Source: JBQTIY01 sp052387675 (GTDB lineage Bacteria; Planctomycetota; B15-G4). Taken from it: DNA of 64,000 nt. The stretch's first letter is position 1, and every line of letters starts with the position of its first letter. The position numbers and the translations under genes were made by a program. The stretch is taken from contig JBQTIY010000004.1 in the NCBI GenBank assembly GCA_052387675.1, forward strand, positions 62,001-126,000, in the 5' to 3' direction. Shown here one piece after another: positions 16,652-25,415 of the stretch. The notes under the pieces were generated by a model. The model saw only the letters and a program-made list of their open reading frames with translations. It was not told where the DNA came from and searched no databases.

Positions 16652-18106
16652 TCAGCGTTGGACCAGCCGCTCGGCTTCAATTCGGGCGAGCTGTTCGTCG
16701 GTTACATCGCCCGTCGGGTATTTCCCCGTGAAACAGGCTGAACAGGTATCCGTGATTGCCGGATTGCCTTCGCGAACCGAGGCTACGAGATTCTCAAGGG
16801 TCTGATAGACCACGCCATCCGCCCCGATTTCCTCAGCGATTTCCTCGGCTGTGCGGTCCTTGGCGATGAACTCATTCCGAGTCGACATGTCGATGCCGTA
16901 GATGCAGGGGTGCTTGAGCGGAGGCGACACGCTCGCGAAGTACACCCGCTTGGCTCCGGCGCGCCTAGCTAGATCGACGATCTGCCGAGAGGTGTTGCCG
17001 CGCACGATCGAGTCATCCACGAGCAAAACGTCCTTTCCGTCGAATTCGATCGGAATGGGATTGAGCTTGTTGCGGATTGAGGTCTGGCGCTGCCGGTTGC
17101 TGGGCATGATGAATGTGCGACCGATGTAGCGATTCTTCACCAAGCCCTCGCGGTACTTGAGGTCGAGTTCGCGCGCCATAGCCATGGCCGAAGTCGTCGC
17201 GGACTCCGGAACGGGAATGACCACGTCGGCATGCCAGCCCGTGGCTCGCCAGATGGGCGCCATGGACTCCCCGAGCCGCAATCGGGTCTTGTAAACACTC
17301 ACCTTGTCGAGAAAGGAATCCGGTCGGGCAAAGTAGACCCATTCAAAGAGGCACGGCGTGTGGGTCTTATGAGTGATTTGCTTGCGGTGCAGGTTGCCTG
17401 CCATATCGATGAAGATGGCTTCGCCGGGCTTGAGGTCGAAGGTGTCGCGAAACTCCAGGATGTCCATGAGGACACTTTCGGAGGCAACGCACCAGCTCCG
17501 GCGTCCTTGATCGTCCACGCGATGGCCGGCAATGATGGGCTTAATGCCGAAGGGATCACGGAAAGCGTACAGGCCCTCCCCAGCGATGATGCCGACAACC
17601 GAGTAGGCGCCTTTCACTAGATCAAAGACGCGCTCTACTGCTTGAAAGACATGATCCGGCTGCAAGTCGCGAATCTGCTGGCGACCCAGACCATCGCCAA
17701 AGACATTAAGAATTCCCTCCAGATCACAGGACGAATTGATGTGCCAGTGTGACCCGGAGGAGAGGTTGCGCCGGATCTCGTCGAAGTTGGTGACATTGCC
17801 GTTGTGCACCATGCCGATCCCAAAGGGATACGCCACCGTGAAGGGCTGCGCATCCTCCAGCGCTCCGCCTCCGACCGTCGGATAGCGGACATGCGCGATG
17901 CCCATCCAGCCGCGCAGCACGGCGGCCTCTTGGTCGGTGAAAACATCGCGCACGAGTCCGCGCGCTTTGTGCAGATGGAAGCGCCCATCGTAGGTGAGCG
18001 CACCAGCGGCATCCTGGCCCCGATGCTGAATCGCCAAAAGACCTGAATACAGCTGTGGAAACACCTCGCTGCCGGGCGGACTGATGATGCCGATGAATCC
18101 GCACAT
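16652..18106 (-). CDS. purF: amidophosphoribosyltransferase (PurF)
   Basis: Catalyses the first step of de novo purine synthesis, making 5-phosphoribosylamine from PRPP and glutamine. The start at 18106 gives MCGFIGI, so removal of Met exposes the Ntn-type nucleophilic Cys directly, without a propeptide. The N-terminal glutaminase domain holds QHRGQDAAG and HNGNVTNF. The PRPP-binding strand is VLLVDDSIVRGNTSRQI. Cys residues in HTPC, KHPC and the C-terminal CSACFTGKYP block match the four ligands of the [4Fe-4S] cluster in the Bacillus-type enzyme. 484 residues, normal length. No other purine genes adjoin. Confidence 0.95.
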   Translation of the reverse strand: MCGFIGIISPPGSEVFPQLYSGLLAIQHRGQDAAGALTYDGRFHLHKARGLVRDVFTDQEAAVLRGWMGIAHVRYPTVGGGALEDAQPFTVAYPFGIGMVHNGNVTNFDEIRRNLSSGSHWHINSSCDLEGILNVFGDGLGRQQIRDLQPDHVFQAVERVFDLVKGAYSVVGIIAGEGLYAFRDPFGIKPIIAGHRVDDQGRRSWCVASESVLMDILEFRDTFDLKPGEAIFIDMAGNLHRKQITHKTHTPCLFEWVYFARPDSFLDKVSVYKTRLRLGESMAPIWRATGWHADVVIPVPESATTSAMAMARELDLKYREGLVKNRYIGRTFIMPSNRQRQTSIRNKLNPIPIEFDGKDVLLVDDSIVRGNTSRQIVDLARRAGAKRVYFASVSPPLKHPCIYGIDMSTRNEFIAKDRTAEEIAEEIGADGVVYQTLENLVASVREGNPAITDTCSACFTGKYPTGDVTDEQLARIEAERLVQR

Positions 18107-18247
18107 GGTCCTGCCATCCAAATTCAGCGAGACAGCGTGAGCGACCTGAAACGAGCTGTCAGTCTAGCAACTGCGACGCAAGGGCTGCCACGCGCCCGCC
18201 GGAGTCTCAGTGGTAGGATTCCACTCATCTCACGCGAGGAATCGCCG

Positions 18248-19129
18248 ATGCTGACCACTCTGCTCTCCTTCCCGATCGCCCTGGCTGCGATGACGCCGTT
18301 GAATTGGCAGTCGGCTCCCCCGGCGGGCGGAGCCGCAAGCGAACAAGTCGCCCCAGCAGCTACCGCAGTGACTGCACCGGCGGTTCGAACTTTCCTGACA
18401 GAGGCTCAACAACGCCTCTACGATCCACAAACAGCGGGACTGCGGGAGATCGGCCTTGAACTTCCGTTGGATGTCCCTGGGATTGGCCCGATCGGCCTGG
18501 TCGCCATTCAATGGGCCGCTACTACCGGACCGACCGTTAAGGTCCGGTTGGATTCGCAGCTCTCGCTTCCGCCCGGCGTCCCAAAGGAAATGCTGGAGAT
18601 GCAAGGCCAGGAACTTGGACGGCAGTTTCTGATCCACTTGCTGAACCGCCCTATCGGATCACTGCTTGAGAGCGGAGTGGCCAAAATGGGCACTCCTGAA
18701 GACGCCCTCATTCCCATCCTCATCGAGGATCCGCAAGCGGTCGCGCAGGGGCTGAAGTCACAGACCCATTACTTCGACGAGGACGGCCAACTCCTGAAGA
18801 GCCGCTTCGCGCGTCAGACGCAGGGTGCCTCCGTCACGGAGCTTCAGGCATGGACCTGGTCACCGGTCTCCGCGGAGAACCCGCAACTCTTGCTGCGCTC
18901 GCAATCTGCCGCTCTGGACATGGGAATGTTTAAGACGACGACGACCACGACGTTTGAATATCGCGACGTCGCTGGCATTCAGCTCTTGACCGGCATGAAC
19001 CAGCGGCTTGAGTTGCCGGCCATGATGGGCGGAACTCAGTCGATGCTCCTTTCCGCGAAGAGCCTCGTGGTCAACGGACAGCCCGTTGAGGCGACCCCGA
19101 CCGTGCCACCGACTCCGGCAGGAAGCTAG
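18248..19129 (+). CDS. secreted protein of unknown function
   Basis: The ATG at 18248 has GAGG about 8 nt upstream and opens a signal-peptide-like stretch (MLTTLLSFPIALAAMTP). The 293-residue product then has a Pro/Ala-rich linker and a mixed region: a 'PLDVPGIGPIGLVAIQW' strand, a helix ending in HLLNRPIG, and strands with a TTTTTT run near residue 240. No catalytic motif or known family was recognised. It is convergent with pyrI, overlapping it by 4 nt at the 3' end. A periplasmic or outer-membrane-associated location is inferred from the leader only. Confidence 0.65.
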   Translation: MLTTLLSFPIALAAMTPLNWQSAPPAGGAASEQVAPAATAVTAPAVRTFLTEAQQRLYDPQTAGLREIGLELPLDVPGIGPIGLVAIQWAATTGPTVKVRLDSQLSLPPGVPKEMLEMQGQELGRQFLIHLLNRPIGSLLESGVAKMGTPEDALIPILIEDPQAVAQGLKSQTHYFDEDGQLLKSRFARQTQGASVTELQAWTWSPVSAENPQLLLRSQSAALDMGMFKTTTTTTFEYRDVAGIQLLTGMNQRLELPAMMGGTQSMLLSAKSLVVNGQPVEATPTVPPTPAGS

Positions 19130-19593
19130 AGCAGTTCAATCTCTTCCTTTTTGAGCGAGCGCTCGCAGTAGTAGCAACGCATCCGCACGGGGTCGACACG
19201 GAGGACCGTGAATCTCGTCGGAGCCGGCGTTGCTGTGCTGATGCAGGAGGGGTTGGGGCAACGAACGAGATTGTCGATCTGCTCCGGAAGCGTGGGCGTG
19301 AACTTCCGTACCACCTTGAAGTCACGAATGATCGAGAAAGAGGCTCGTGGAGAGATCAGGGCGATGCGCGCAACTTCTTCGGGAGTCACTTCACGGCGCT
19401 CGATCTTGATAATGTCCTTCCGACCCGCCTTCCGGCTGTCGAAGTTCAGCCCGACGGTCACTGCCCCGTCGAATCGGATGCCGAGAACCGTCAGCACTTT
19501 CAGCGCCGACCCTGCCACTAAGTGATCAATGACGGTGCCCTCCCTCAGAGCGGCAACCTTGATCGCCTTCTCCGCAAGCCGCTCCTCAGACAC
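19126..19593 (-). CDS. pyrI: aspartate carbamoyltransferase regulatory subunit
   Basis: Allosteric chain of class B aspartate transcarbamoylase, which binds CTP/ATP in its N-terminal domain and contacts PyrB through a zinc domain. All four zinc Cys are present with canonical spacing: C-x4-C (CPNPSC) and C-x2-C (CYYC). Length (155) matches the family. The nucleotide domain shows GTVIDHL and the LGIRFDGAVTVGLNF strand. The GTG start lies inside the last codons of pyrB, an 8-nt overlap, so subunit synthesis is coupled. Confidence 0.95.
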   Translation of the reverse strand: MSEERLAEKAIKVAALREGTVIDHLVAGSALKVLTVLGIRFDGAVTVGLNFDSRKAGRKDIIKIERREVTPEEVARIALISPRASFSIIRDFKVVRKFTPTLPEQIDNLVRCPNPSCISTATPAPTRFTVLRVDPVRMRCYYCERSLKKEEIELL

Positions 19594-20524
19594 GCTCGAC
19601 TCCCAGTAGCAGGCTCAGGACAGCTTTGCGAACCGTGACTCCGTTTCGCGCCTGATCGAAATACGCGGAGCCTGGGTAGTCATCCAGATCTCTGCTGACT
19701 TCCTGCAAGCGCGGGAGCGGATGCATCAAAGTCAGGCGACCGCCAAGCTTCTCGATCGTCGCCCGATCAATCCGGTACGCATTCTTGACCTTCTCGTATT
19801 CCACCGGATCGGGAAAGCGCTCCTGCTGAATTCTCGTCGTGTAAAGAATGTCGACATCCGGCGCGATCGAATAGAAATCCTCATCCTCGGAGTAGATCGT
19901 GCCACGCGCATCAAGTTCCTCGATGAACTCGCGCGGAATACGCAAGGACTGCGGCGAGATGAGAAAAATCTCATTGTCGAAATGCGTCAGCGTTTCGATC
20001 AGCGAATGGACAGTTCGGCTGTACTTGAGGTCGCCTAGAAAAGCGATCTTAAGATTGTCGAGGCGGCCACGACGCTGGCGGATCGTGTAGAGATCCAGCA
20101 ACGTCTGAGTCGGATGCTGATTGGTGCCGTCTCCAGCATTGATCACCGGGAGCGAACTGCTGTCAGCTGCAAGTCGCGCAGCTCCCTCCAGTGGGTGGCG
20201 GATGAGAATCAGATCGCAGTAGTTCTCAACCACACGAATCGTATCGATGAGTGACTCGCCCTTGGCTGTGCTGGAAACTTTCGCGTCGGCAAATCCGATG
20301 ACATCGCCACCAAGTCGTTGCATGGCGCTAGAGAACGAGAGATTGGTGCGTGTCGACGGCTCGAAGAAAAGCGATCCCAGCACTCTGCCTTTGAGAATCG
20401 GCTGTTCGTACGCCTCGAAGTTTGTCGCTTCATCAAGGAATCCGAGCAGCTCGTCGCGCGTGAAGTCGCGCATCGAAACCAAGTCGCGTCCCGCGAGTCC
20501 CTGCACGGCCATGGGCTTCGTCAT
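19586..20524 (-). CDS. pyrB: aspartate carbamoyltransferase catalytic subunit
   Basis: Condenses carbamoyl phosphate with aspartate in pyrimidine synthesis. The carbamoyl-phosphate loop is Ser57-Thr-Arg-Thr (FFEPSTRTNLSF), and the domain has DGTNQHPTQTLLD and the HPLPR loop near residue 265. Length is 312, as in the PyrB partner of PyrI rather than the larger class A enzymes. With pyrI downstream it should form an allosterically controlled holoenzyme. pyrF lies about 9 kb away on the other strand, so pyrimidine genes are clustered loosely here. No leader attenuator of the E. coli type was seen upstream. Confidence 0.96.
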   Translation of the reverse strand: MTKPMAVQGLAGRDLVSMRDFTRDELLGFLDEATNFEAYEQPILKGRVLGSLFFEPSTRTNLSFSSAMQRLGGDVIGFADAKVSSTAKGESLIDTIRVVENYCDLILIRHPLEGAARLAADSSSLPVINAGDGTNQHPTQTLLDLYTIRQRRGRLDNLKIAFLGDLKYSRTVHSLIETLTHFDNEIFLISPQSLRIPREFIEELDARGTIYSEDEDFYSIAPDVDILYTTRIQQERFPDPVEYEKVKNAYRIDRATIEKLGGRLTLMHPLPRLQEVSRDLDDYPGSAYFDQARNGVTVRKAVLSLLLGVERV

Positions 20525-20638
20525 TGCGAGCGTAGCTCCTGCATGCCGGCACCGTGACGCTGGTTGCAGCGCTGTCGACCCAGCCGATTGGCGATCGTAG
20601 CAAACATCCGGCGGCGCCGCGTCCCCTCTCGGCGGGTC

Positions 20639-21340
20639 TTACGCGCGCAGTTGCGCCAACGCCAATTGCTCGGCATGGAGCAGCCCGGCCTTCAGTCGGC
20701 CACTGTGCTCAGCCTGCAGAGACTCTCGGTCAGCGGTCGGCGGAACTCTGATCTCATCTCCCTGTGAGATCACAACTCGCGAAAGGGGCTTGCCGATCAC
20801 AAGCCGGTCCCAACTCCTCGCGCGCCAAGCCCGCGCTGCAACCACGGCAACGGGGACGATTGGCAGTCCCGAGCGACTTGCAACGAACAGCAGCCCCTCC
20901 TTGACTTCACGTGCGGGCCCCTTCGGCCCATCAACTGTCACGATGATGTCGTCGGACGTCTGACTGGCGACTCGCGCGAGCTCGAGCAACGCACGCGCTC
21001 CGCCCCTCGTGCTCGATCCGCGCACGAGATTGAAGCCGAAGCGCTGCAGCGTGCGAGCAATTATCTCACCATCGCTGTGCTGGCTTACGAGAGCATGGAG
21101 CCCCTGTCCTCTGAAGGCATATGCGATGTGCCAAAGGCTCTCGTGCCAGATGGCATAGAGACAGCGCACAGATTCACCCTTTTGCCGGCGCACTGAATAG
21201 GGCTCTTGCAAGTAGTTGAACCGACAACATCGATTCAACCCACCGACCAACATCCAAGCGAGCTGAGCATAGGCTGCGATGCGTAGTGGCCCGGCGCTGC
21301 GTCGGCTTTCCTGGCTGCCCGGTCTCCGCTCAGGCATCAT
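20639..21340 (-). CDS. DUF374 lysophospholipid acyltransferase-like protein
   Basis: A 233-residue protein of the DUF374 family, related to LPLAT acyltransferases. Signature elements are the YAIWHESLW stretch, the LVSQHSDGEIIA block, RGSSTRGGARAL and the TVDGPKGPAREVK motif; the single His/Asp pair of the family lies in these. It probably has an N-terminal membrane segment (AQLAWMLVGGLNR). Expected role is acyl transfer to a lipid-A-like or phospholipid acceptor at the inner membrane. Its start is 9 nt after the DUF3352 gene stop, so the two form an operon. Confidence 0.8.
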   Translation of the reverse strand: MMPERRPGSQESRRSAGPLRIAAYAQLAWMLVGGLNRCCRFNYLQEPYSVRRQKGESVRCLYAIWHESLWHIAYAFRGQGLHALVSQHSDGEIIARTLQRFGFNLVRGSSTRGGARALLELARVASQTSDDIIVTVDGPKGPAREVKEGLLFVASRSGLPIVPVAVVAARAWRARSWDRLVIGKPLSRVVISQGDEIRVPPTADRESLQAEHSGRLKAGLLHAEQLALAQLRA

Positions 21341-21349
21341 TCGCTCGGC

Positions 21350-23515
21350 CTACTTCTTGACGATGTCGTCGCCTCCGCCGCCCTCGTCCATTCCATTCGG
21401 GCCAAGGCTCCAGAGGACTGGTTTGCCGTTGTCACCGAGACGATAGCGGTACGCGTTTCCCCAAGGATCAGTGGGGACTTCCTGCTGACTCAGGCATCCC
21501 TTTGGAAAATTGGGTAGGAGCGGCTTGACCAAATCCTCCGTCGTGGACGGATAGGAGCCTTGATCGGCTTTGTAGACGCTCATCGCCGCACGAATGCTGC
21601 CGAGGTCTCGCCGCGCAAGCTCCAAGGGATCGACCTGCTCTGGCTCTGCGGCGAACTCGGCCCCATAGAGCTCATTCGCAGCGAAGAGCACTCCTGCAGT
21701 GGCCAGCAGCGGTAGGAAATCGCCGAGTTGGAATTGTGCCGTGTCGACAGACACCTGCGTAGACCCATCCCCAAGCCTGTACGTTCCGGAGTAAGAGAAG
21801 GACAAATGCTTGGTCAGCGCCTGCTCGGAAGGCAACAGCGCCAAGTCAACTGGCACGCTTTCCGGCAGCGCGCCACCCATCATCGCGGCCATTTGGGAAA
21901 CCTGTCCGTACCCCTCGCCAAGAACCTTCGCGTCGTCAGAGAAGCTCATGGCGACGAGCGCTCCCTTCGCGCTCAACCTGTCGAGGAACTCTGCAAACTC
22001 CTTGTTGGCGGACAGCGGCGTTGCTGCTCCCAGCCCATCGAGCGCGGTCTTCAGCGGCTCACTAGACTGAAAACACGCCAACAGATCCGCCCCCTTGAGC
22101 GCCAGCGCCGGCTGGATGCCGAACATCGCCGCCTGAGTTCGCGATAGGTCGATTTCGAACAACTTCCGCCCCTCGTAAGAAGTTTCCGTGAGCGAGGCCT
22201 CCTCGCCGCCACCGAACATTCCAGATGCTCCTTTCAACAACGCCCCCAGCGCGCCGACGAATCGCTCTGGATTCCGCAAGTTCACCTGAAAGATTCCTGC
22301 CGGCGTGCCTGGGAATCCTTCGCCGGGCACGGTGTACTGCAGCAGCGTCCCATTGAGATTCGCTAGCAGATCCTCGCGAAGCTCGTAGTCGCCCATGAGT
22401 TGGGTGACTATCTGCTGATACTCGGCAGCCTCCGCGGGAGCAAACGAGTTCAAGGCAGTCATTGCAAAGTCGTAAACGCCAACCCAGCCGTCGATCGACC
22501 CCGCTGACATCGAAAGACAGTTGCCGGGGATTCCCTCTAGTACCGCGCGGTCAATGGGCCTGGGGCTCGTCAGAAACCGCGGAAGCAGGCCGGAGGCGCC
22601 GCTTACAACCGATCGCAGACCCGTGGAGTGAGTGCGACCATCGCTGTCTCGCTGGCTTGTTCCGCCAATCCATCGCACATCATGCAACCCCAATGCTTCG
22701 ATGGTCGACAGGACGCGTGTGGCCAGCTCCGGGTCAACTTCCGCATCCGCCAAAAGCCTCGGACCGAGCTCTGACCGAAGGGCGTCGCCAATCAAACCCG
22801 TGCGAACGATCCAGGTCATGTGGCCAGGCTGCAAGTTGTCGCTGGACTTGAGTAGCTGCAAATAGTCTTCCGACGCCGCCAGGGAACTGACTTGCCTCTG
22901 TTGACTTGCTCTCTCAAGCACTCCGTTCATAGTCGTGTCGGAAAGTGACAACAGCGCTAGGTTCCCTAGAAAACTGATTGAAATCCGGAGTCCCTTCGGC
23001 GTGACCTTGGTCAGCACCTCGTGGCCGTGGGCGCGTCCAGACTCTTCGGGAAAAGGAATGCGTGCCCAGAGAGCCCTGACGAATCCGAGATCGGCCGTGT
23101 TAAGCAGCTCCATTCCGACAATCAACCCAATGTCCGGAGTAGTCGATTCGTCGCGCTCTGGGATCGTGATATGGGTTAACGCGAGAAACAGCTGTCCCAC
23201 AGGAGCGCCCGCACCCCCACCCATCATGGAGGCGATAGAGAAGCGCTGAGCGTCAGCCTCCGAAATCTCACTCTGCTTCAACATTTGCTGGAGAGCCTTG
23301 TCCGCTGCCGAGACCGGCTGCTTGAGAAACTCCCGAACTTCCGGCTCTCCCAGAATCCGCGACATGGCGGACTTGTGAGAATTTTGGGCGCCCTTCAGCA
23401 CACTTTGCGTCCCGAAGTAGAGCAGCGTGTCGGGAGGACAGAGTGCAGCTGGGTCGCCGCTGAACTGCGGAGTTGCGACGGATAGAGCAAGAGCAAGAAG
23501 CGGCGAGGCAAGCAT
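21350..23515 (-). CDS. DUF3352 protein with C-terminal GspG-like pseudopilin domain
   Basis: A 721-residue exported protein; the signal peptide is MLASPLLALALSVATPQ and a GAGG ribosome site precedes ATG 23515. Residues ~20-620 are the beta-rich DUF3352 type, with a 'FLALTHI' strand and repeated Gly/Ala-rich turns. The last ~95 residues match the soluble part of the type II secretion major pseudopilin: SIRAAMSVYKADQGSYPST, then DPWGNAYRY, then SLGPNGMDEGGGGDD, including the acidic residues that bind calcium in GspG. The prepilin peptidase motif and hydrophobic GspG helix are absent, so this domain cannot assemble as a normal pilin. No secretion genes adjoin. Role unknown. Confidence 0.8.
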   Translation of the reverse strand: MLASPLLALALSVATPQFSGDPAALCPPDTLLYFGTQSVLKGAQNSHKSAMSRILGEPEVREFLKQPVSAADKALQQMLKQSEISEADAQRFSIASMMGGGAGAPVGQLFLALTHITIPERDESTTPDIGLIVGMELLNTADLGFVRALWARIPFPEESGRAHGHEVLTKVTPKGLRISISFLGNLALLSLSDTTMNGVLERASQQRQVSSLAASEDYLQLLKSSDNLQPGHMTWIVRTGLIGDALRSELGPRLLADAEVDPELATRVLSTIEALGLHDVRWIGGTSQRDSDGRTHSTGLRSVVSGASGLLPRFLTSPRPIDRAVLEGIPGNCLSMSAGSIDGWVGVYDFAMTALNSFAPAEAAEYQQIVTQLMGDYELREDLLANLNGTLLQYTVPGEGFPGTPAGIFQVNLRNPERFVGALGALLKGASGMFGGGEEASLTETSYEGRKLFEIDLSRTQAAMFGIQPALALKGADLLACFQSSEPLKTALDGLGAATPLSANKEFAEFLDRLSAKGALVAMSFSDDAKVLGEGYGQVSQMAAMMGGALPESVPVDLALLPSEQALTKHLSFSYSGTYRLGDGSTQVSVDTAQFQLGDFLPLLATAGVLFAANELYGAEFAAEPEQVDPLELARRDLGSIRAAMSVYKADQGSYPSTTEDLVKPLLPNFPKGCLSQQEVPTDPWGNAYRYRLGDNGKPVLWSLGPNGMDEGGGGDDIVKK

Positions 23516-24006
23516 GATCGATTTCCTCTGTCTGGGTGAAGCAGGGCTCGTCGTGACGTCCTAGCCTGTAGTCAGATGTGACCCAAGCCGGCTCACGCGG
23601 AGACCCCACGGATGATGGCCAATGGCTGGATCGTTCGGCAAGCCATCCAGGCCCTGGTCACTAAACCGACATTAAAGCTGCGCGCAGCAGCAGCGAGCAC
23701 GTGGCGTTGAACGGGTGACCTAATGCGCCCTTGGCGCCGTGCATTGGTATTGGCCGTGCGTGCGCGGCGCTGCATGCGACCTAAAGCTTGGAGCATGATC
23801 TCTGCAACCCGCCCTGCCCGTTCAGTCAGCCCCAGTCCGGCTGTCCGGTGTGAGGTCCAGTGCGTCCGAAGGCGACAGTCGGTTGACCCCTGGATTTGCG
23901 AACCGTGCTCTCGCGCGTTCGAATCGGTAGAACTAGAAAATCTCTAGCCGGGCTGTACCGGCGTATTCTTCCTGTCCCAGTCAACTCGATAGTGGGCGTT
24001 AATAAC
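23516..24006. other. 491-bp stretch without a confident gene
   Basis: No frame here has convincing coding character. A minus-strand frame (stop at 23593, open back to about 23930) includes a VLAAAARSFNVGLVTRA segment that loosely resembles the C-terminal end of IS5/IS1182-type transposases; this is a weak resemblance. The right end becomes AT-rich just before the next gene. No structured RNA was recognised. Confidence 0.5.
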
Positions 24007-24366
24007 ATGCATTTGTATATTAAAATATGCGCATTATTCGTTCTTATTGTGCTCATTCTGCTCGTGTGGGCTAATCGCCAAGCGACGCTGCAGCGCGAAG
24101 CCTGGCTTATTGTCCATCAAACCGAGGATCAGAGCCTAACGCTCGAGGAGTTGGAGAAAGTCCGTGATCGGATCGTTGCTGGAGACGCCGCTGCTTGGAT
24201 CGACTTTCGCCTGGCGATGCTGGCGTATTCGCAAGCAGGCACGGCGAATCTCGCTCGAGCTCGCCAGGTCGCGGAAGCAGCACAGCAAGAACGTCCAGGT
24301 CACGTGAGCAGCCGTTTCCTGGGTCAGCTCATTCAGGTGTTGAGCTCAAGTTCGGCTCGACTCTAG
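24007..24366 (+). CDS. small membrane-anchored protein with TPR-like helices
   Basis: The start was placed at ATG 24007, giving a leading span MHLYIKICALFVLIVLILLV and a 119-residue product; longer starts upstream are unsupported. After the span come charged helices, including a helix pair (AWIDFRLAMLAYSQAG...LARARQVAEAAQQERPGH) resembling a single TPR unit. The first ~40 nt are conspicuously AT-rich compared with neighbours. It overlaps the 3' end of parB by 38 nt on the opposite strand. No family is assigned. The coding call rests on the membrane segment and helix pattern. Confidence 0.5.
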   Translation: MHLYIKICALFVLIVLILLVWANRQATLQREAWLIVHQTEDQSLTLEELEKVRDRIVAGDAAAWIDFRLAMLAYSQAGTANLARARQVAEAAQQERPGHVSSRFLGQLIQVLSSSSARL

Positions 24367-25234
24367 TCTGCGGTGCTGCCTGCCCTATCGCCTTGGAGCC
24401 AGCCGACAGCTGGTCAATAAGTCTCGCCAGTCCCTCTGAGTTTGACCATTTGAACACGATGGCGCCGCCATCATCAGTTCCGCGAATGGATACATTCGCA
24501 TCATATTTTCTCATTAACATATCTTCATATGACGAGTATTTTCGTACAAATGCGCGGCGGCCTTTCGGCGCGTGTTGAGTTCGGGTTTCGCGAATGTGCG
24601 CCTCGATTTGCCGAACTGACCAATGCCTGCGAATCGCCAACTCCGCTAGCTGCTCCCGCTCCGACTGAGTATTCGCGCCGAGGAGCGCTCGGGCGAGTCC
24701 CGCGCTCATTTGCCCCTCTGCCAACAGTTGCTTCACCCTGTCCGGCAGCTCGAGAAGTCGCAGAGTGTTCGTCACCGCCGCTCGGCTCTTTCCAAGTCGA
24801 TCAGCCACGAGTTGGTGAGTAAGTCCCGTCTTCTCAATGAGCGCTTCATATGCTGCCGCCTCCTCAATGGCACCTAAGTTTTCACGCTGAATGTTCTCAA
24901 TAAGCGCGAGTTCGAGTGAGCGCGACCCCGTAGCTTCGATGATTAGCGCCGGAATTGTTCCCCGTCCCGCTAGGCGACTTGCACGCAATCGGCGTTCGCC
25001 AGCCACCAGCCGGTAGCCCGTTTCCAACCTCTGAACGACAATGGGCTGGAGGACTCCATGGCTTCGGATTGATTGTGCAAGGCCATCCAGTGTGGCAGCG
25101 TTCATCACCGACCGCGGCTGATCTGGGTTAGCCTCGATCGAATCAAGAGGTAGCTCAAGAACCTGCTGCCCAGTCTTGTCGGACGTGCTGGCGACCAGCG
25201 AATCCAATCCTCGGCCAAGTCGTCTCTCTGTCAT
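24329..25234 (-). CDS. parB: chromosome-partitioning protein ParB
   Basis: A 301-residue CTP-dependent DNA clamp that loads at parS and spreads. Visible are RLGRGLDSLV at the N-terminus, the ParB/Srx CTP-binding segment with VAGERRLRASRLAG (GERR box), ALIENIQRENL, and a central helix-turn-helix (LTHQLVADRLGKSRAAVTNTLRLLELP). The C-terminal dimerisation domain is short and partly replaced by a charged region whose DNA is unusually AT-rich (~24480-24550). An exact parS lies 68 nt upstream of the start. No parA adjoins, unlike the usual arrangement. Confidence 0.93.
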   Translation of the reverse strand: MTERRLGRGLDSLVASTSDKTGQQVLELPLDSIEANPDQPRSVMNAATLDGLAQSIRSHGVLQPIVVQRLETGYRLVAGERRLRASRLAGRGTIPALIIEATGSRSLELALIENIQRENLGAIEEAAAYEALIEKTGLTHQLVADRLGKSRAAVTNTLRLLELPDRVKQLLAEGQMSAGLARALLGANTQSEREQLAELAIRRHWSVRQIEAHIRETRTQHAPKGRRAFVRKYSSYEDMLMRKYDANVSIRGTDDGGAIVFKWSNSEGLARLIDQLSAGSKAIGQAAPQTRVEPNLSSTPE

Positions 25235-25301
25235 CGTTTGCCAGCTCCTAGTGACGGGGTATTCGGCTGGCGAGTCTCATCCGCCCAGCGAGTGAATTCA
25301 A

Positions 25302-25317
25302 TGTTCCACGTGAAACA
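25302..25317. promoter_or_regulatory. parS centromere site
   Basis: TGTTCCACGTGAAACA matches the 16-bp consensus TGTTNCACGTGAAACA at every fixed position. It lies 68 nt upstream of parB and about 11.5 kb from the dnaA-dnaN spacer. ParB should nucleate here, and the site may also let ParB affect its own transcription. No second copy with a CACGTG core in the right context was noticed in the window. Confidence 0.9.
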
Positions 25318-25415
25318 TCCATCCACTGCTCGTCCGATTATCGGCCCAGCCGAATGGATGGAATCGCCGCGGCTCCATTCGTTTCCGTCGCGGTGAAATG
25401 GCGAGGAACAGCGAG

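Noticed and set aside
19600..20640. Attenuator or riboswitch upstream of pyrB
   Set aside because: The upstream gap has no visible leader peptide, terminator-antiterminator pair or known riboswitch core.
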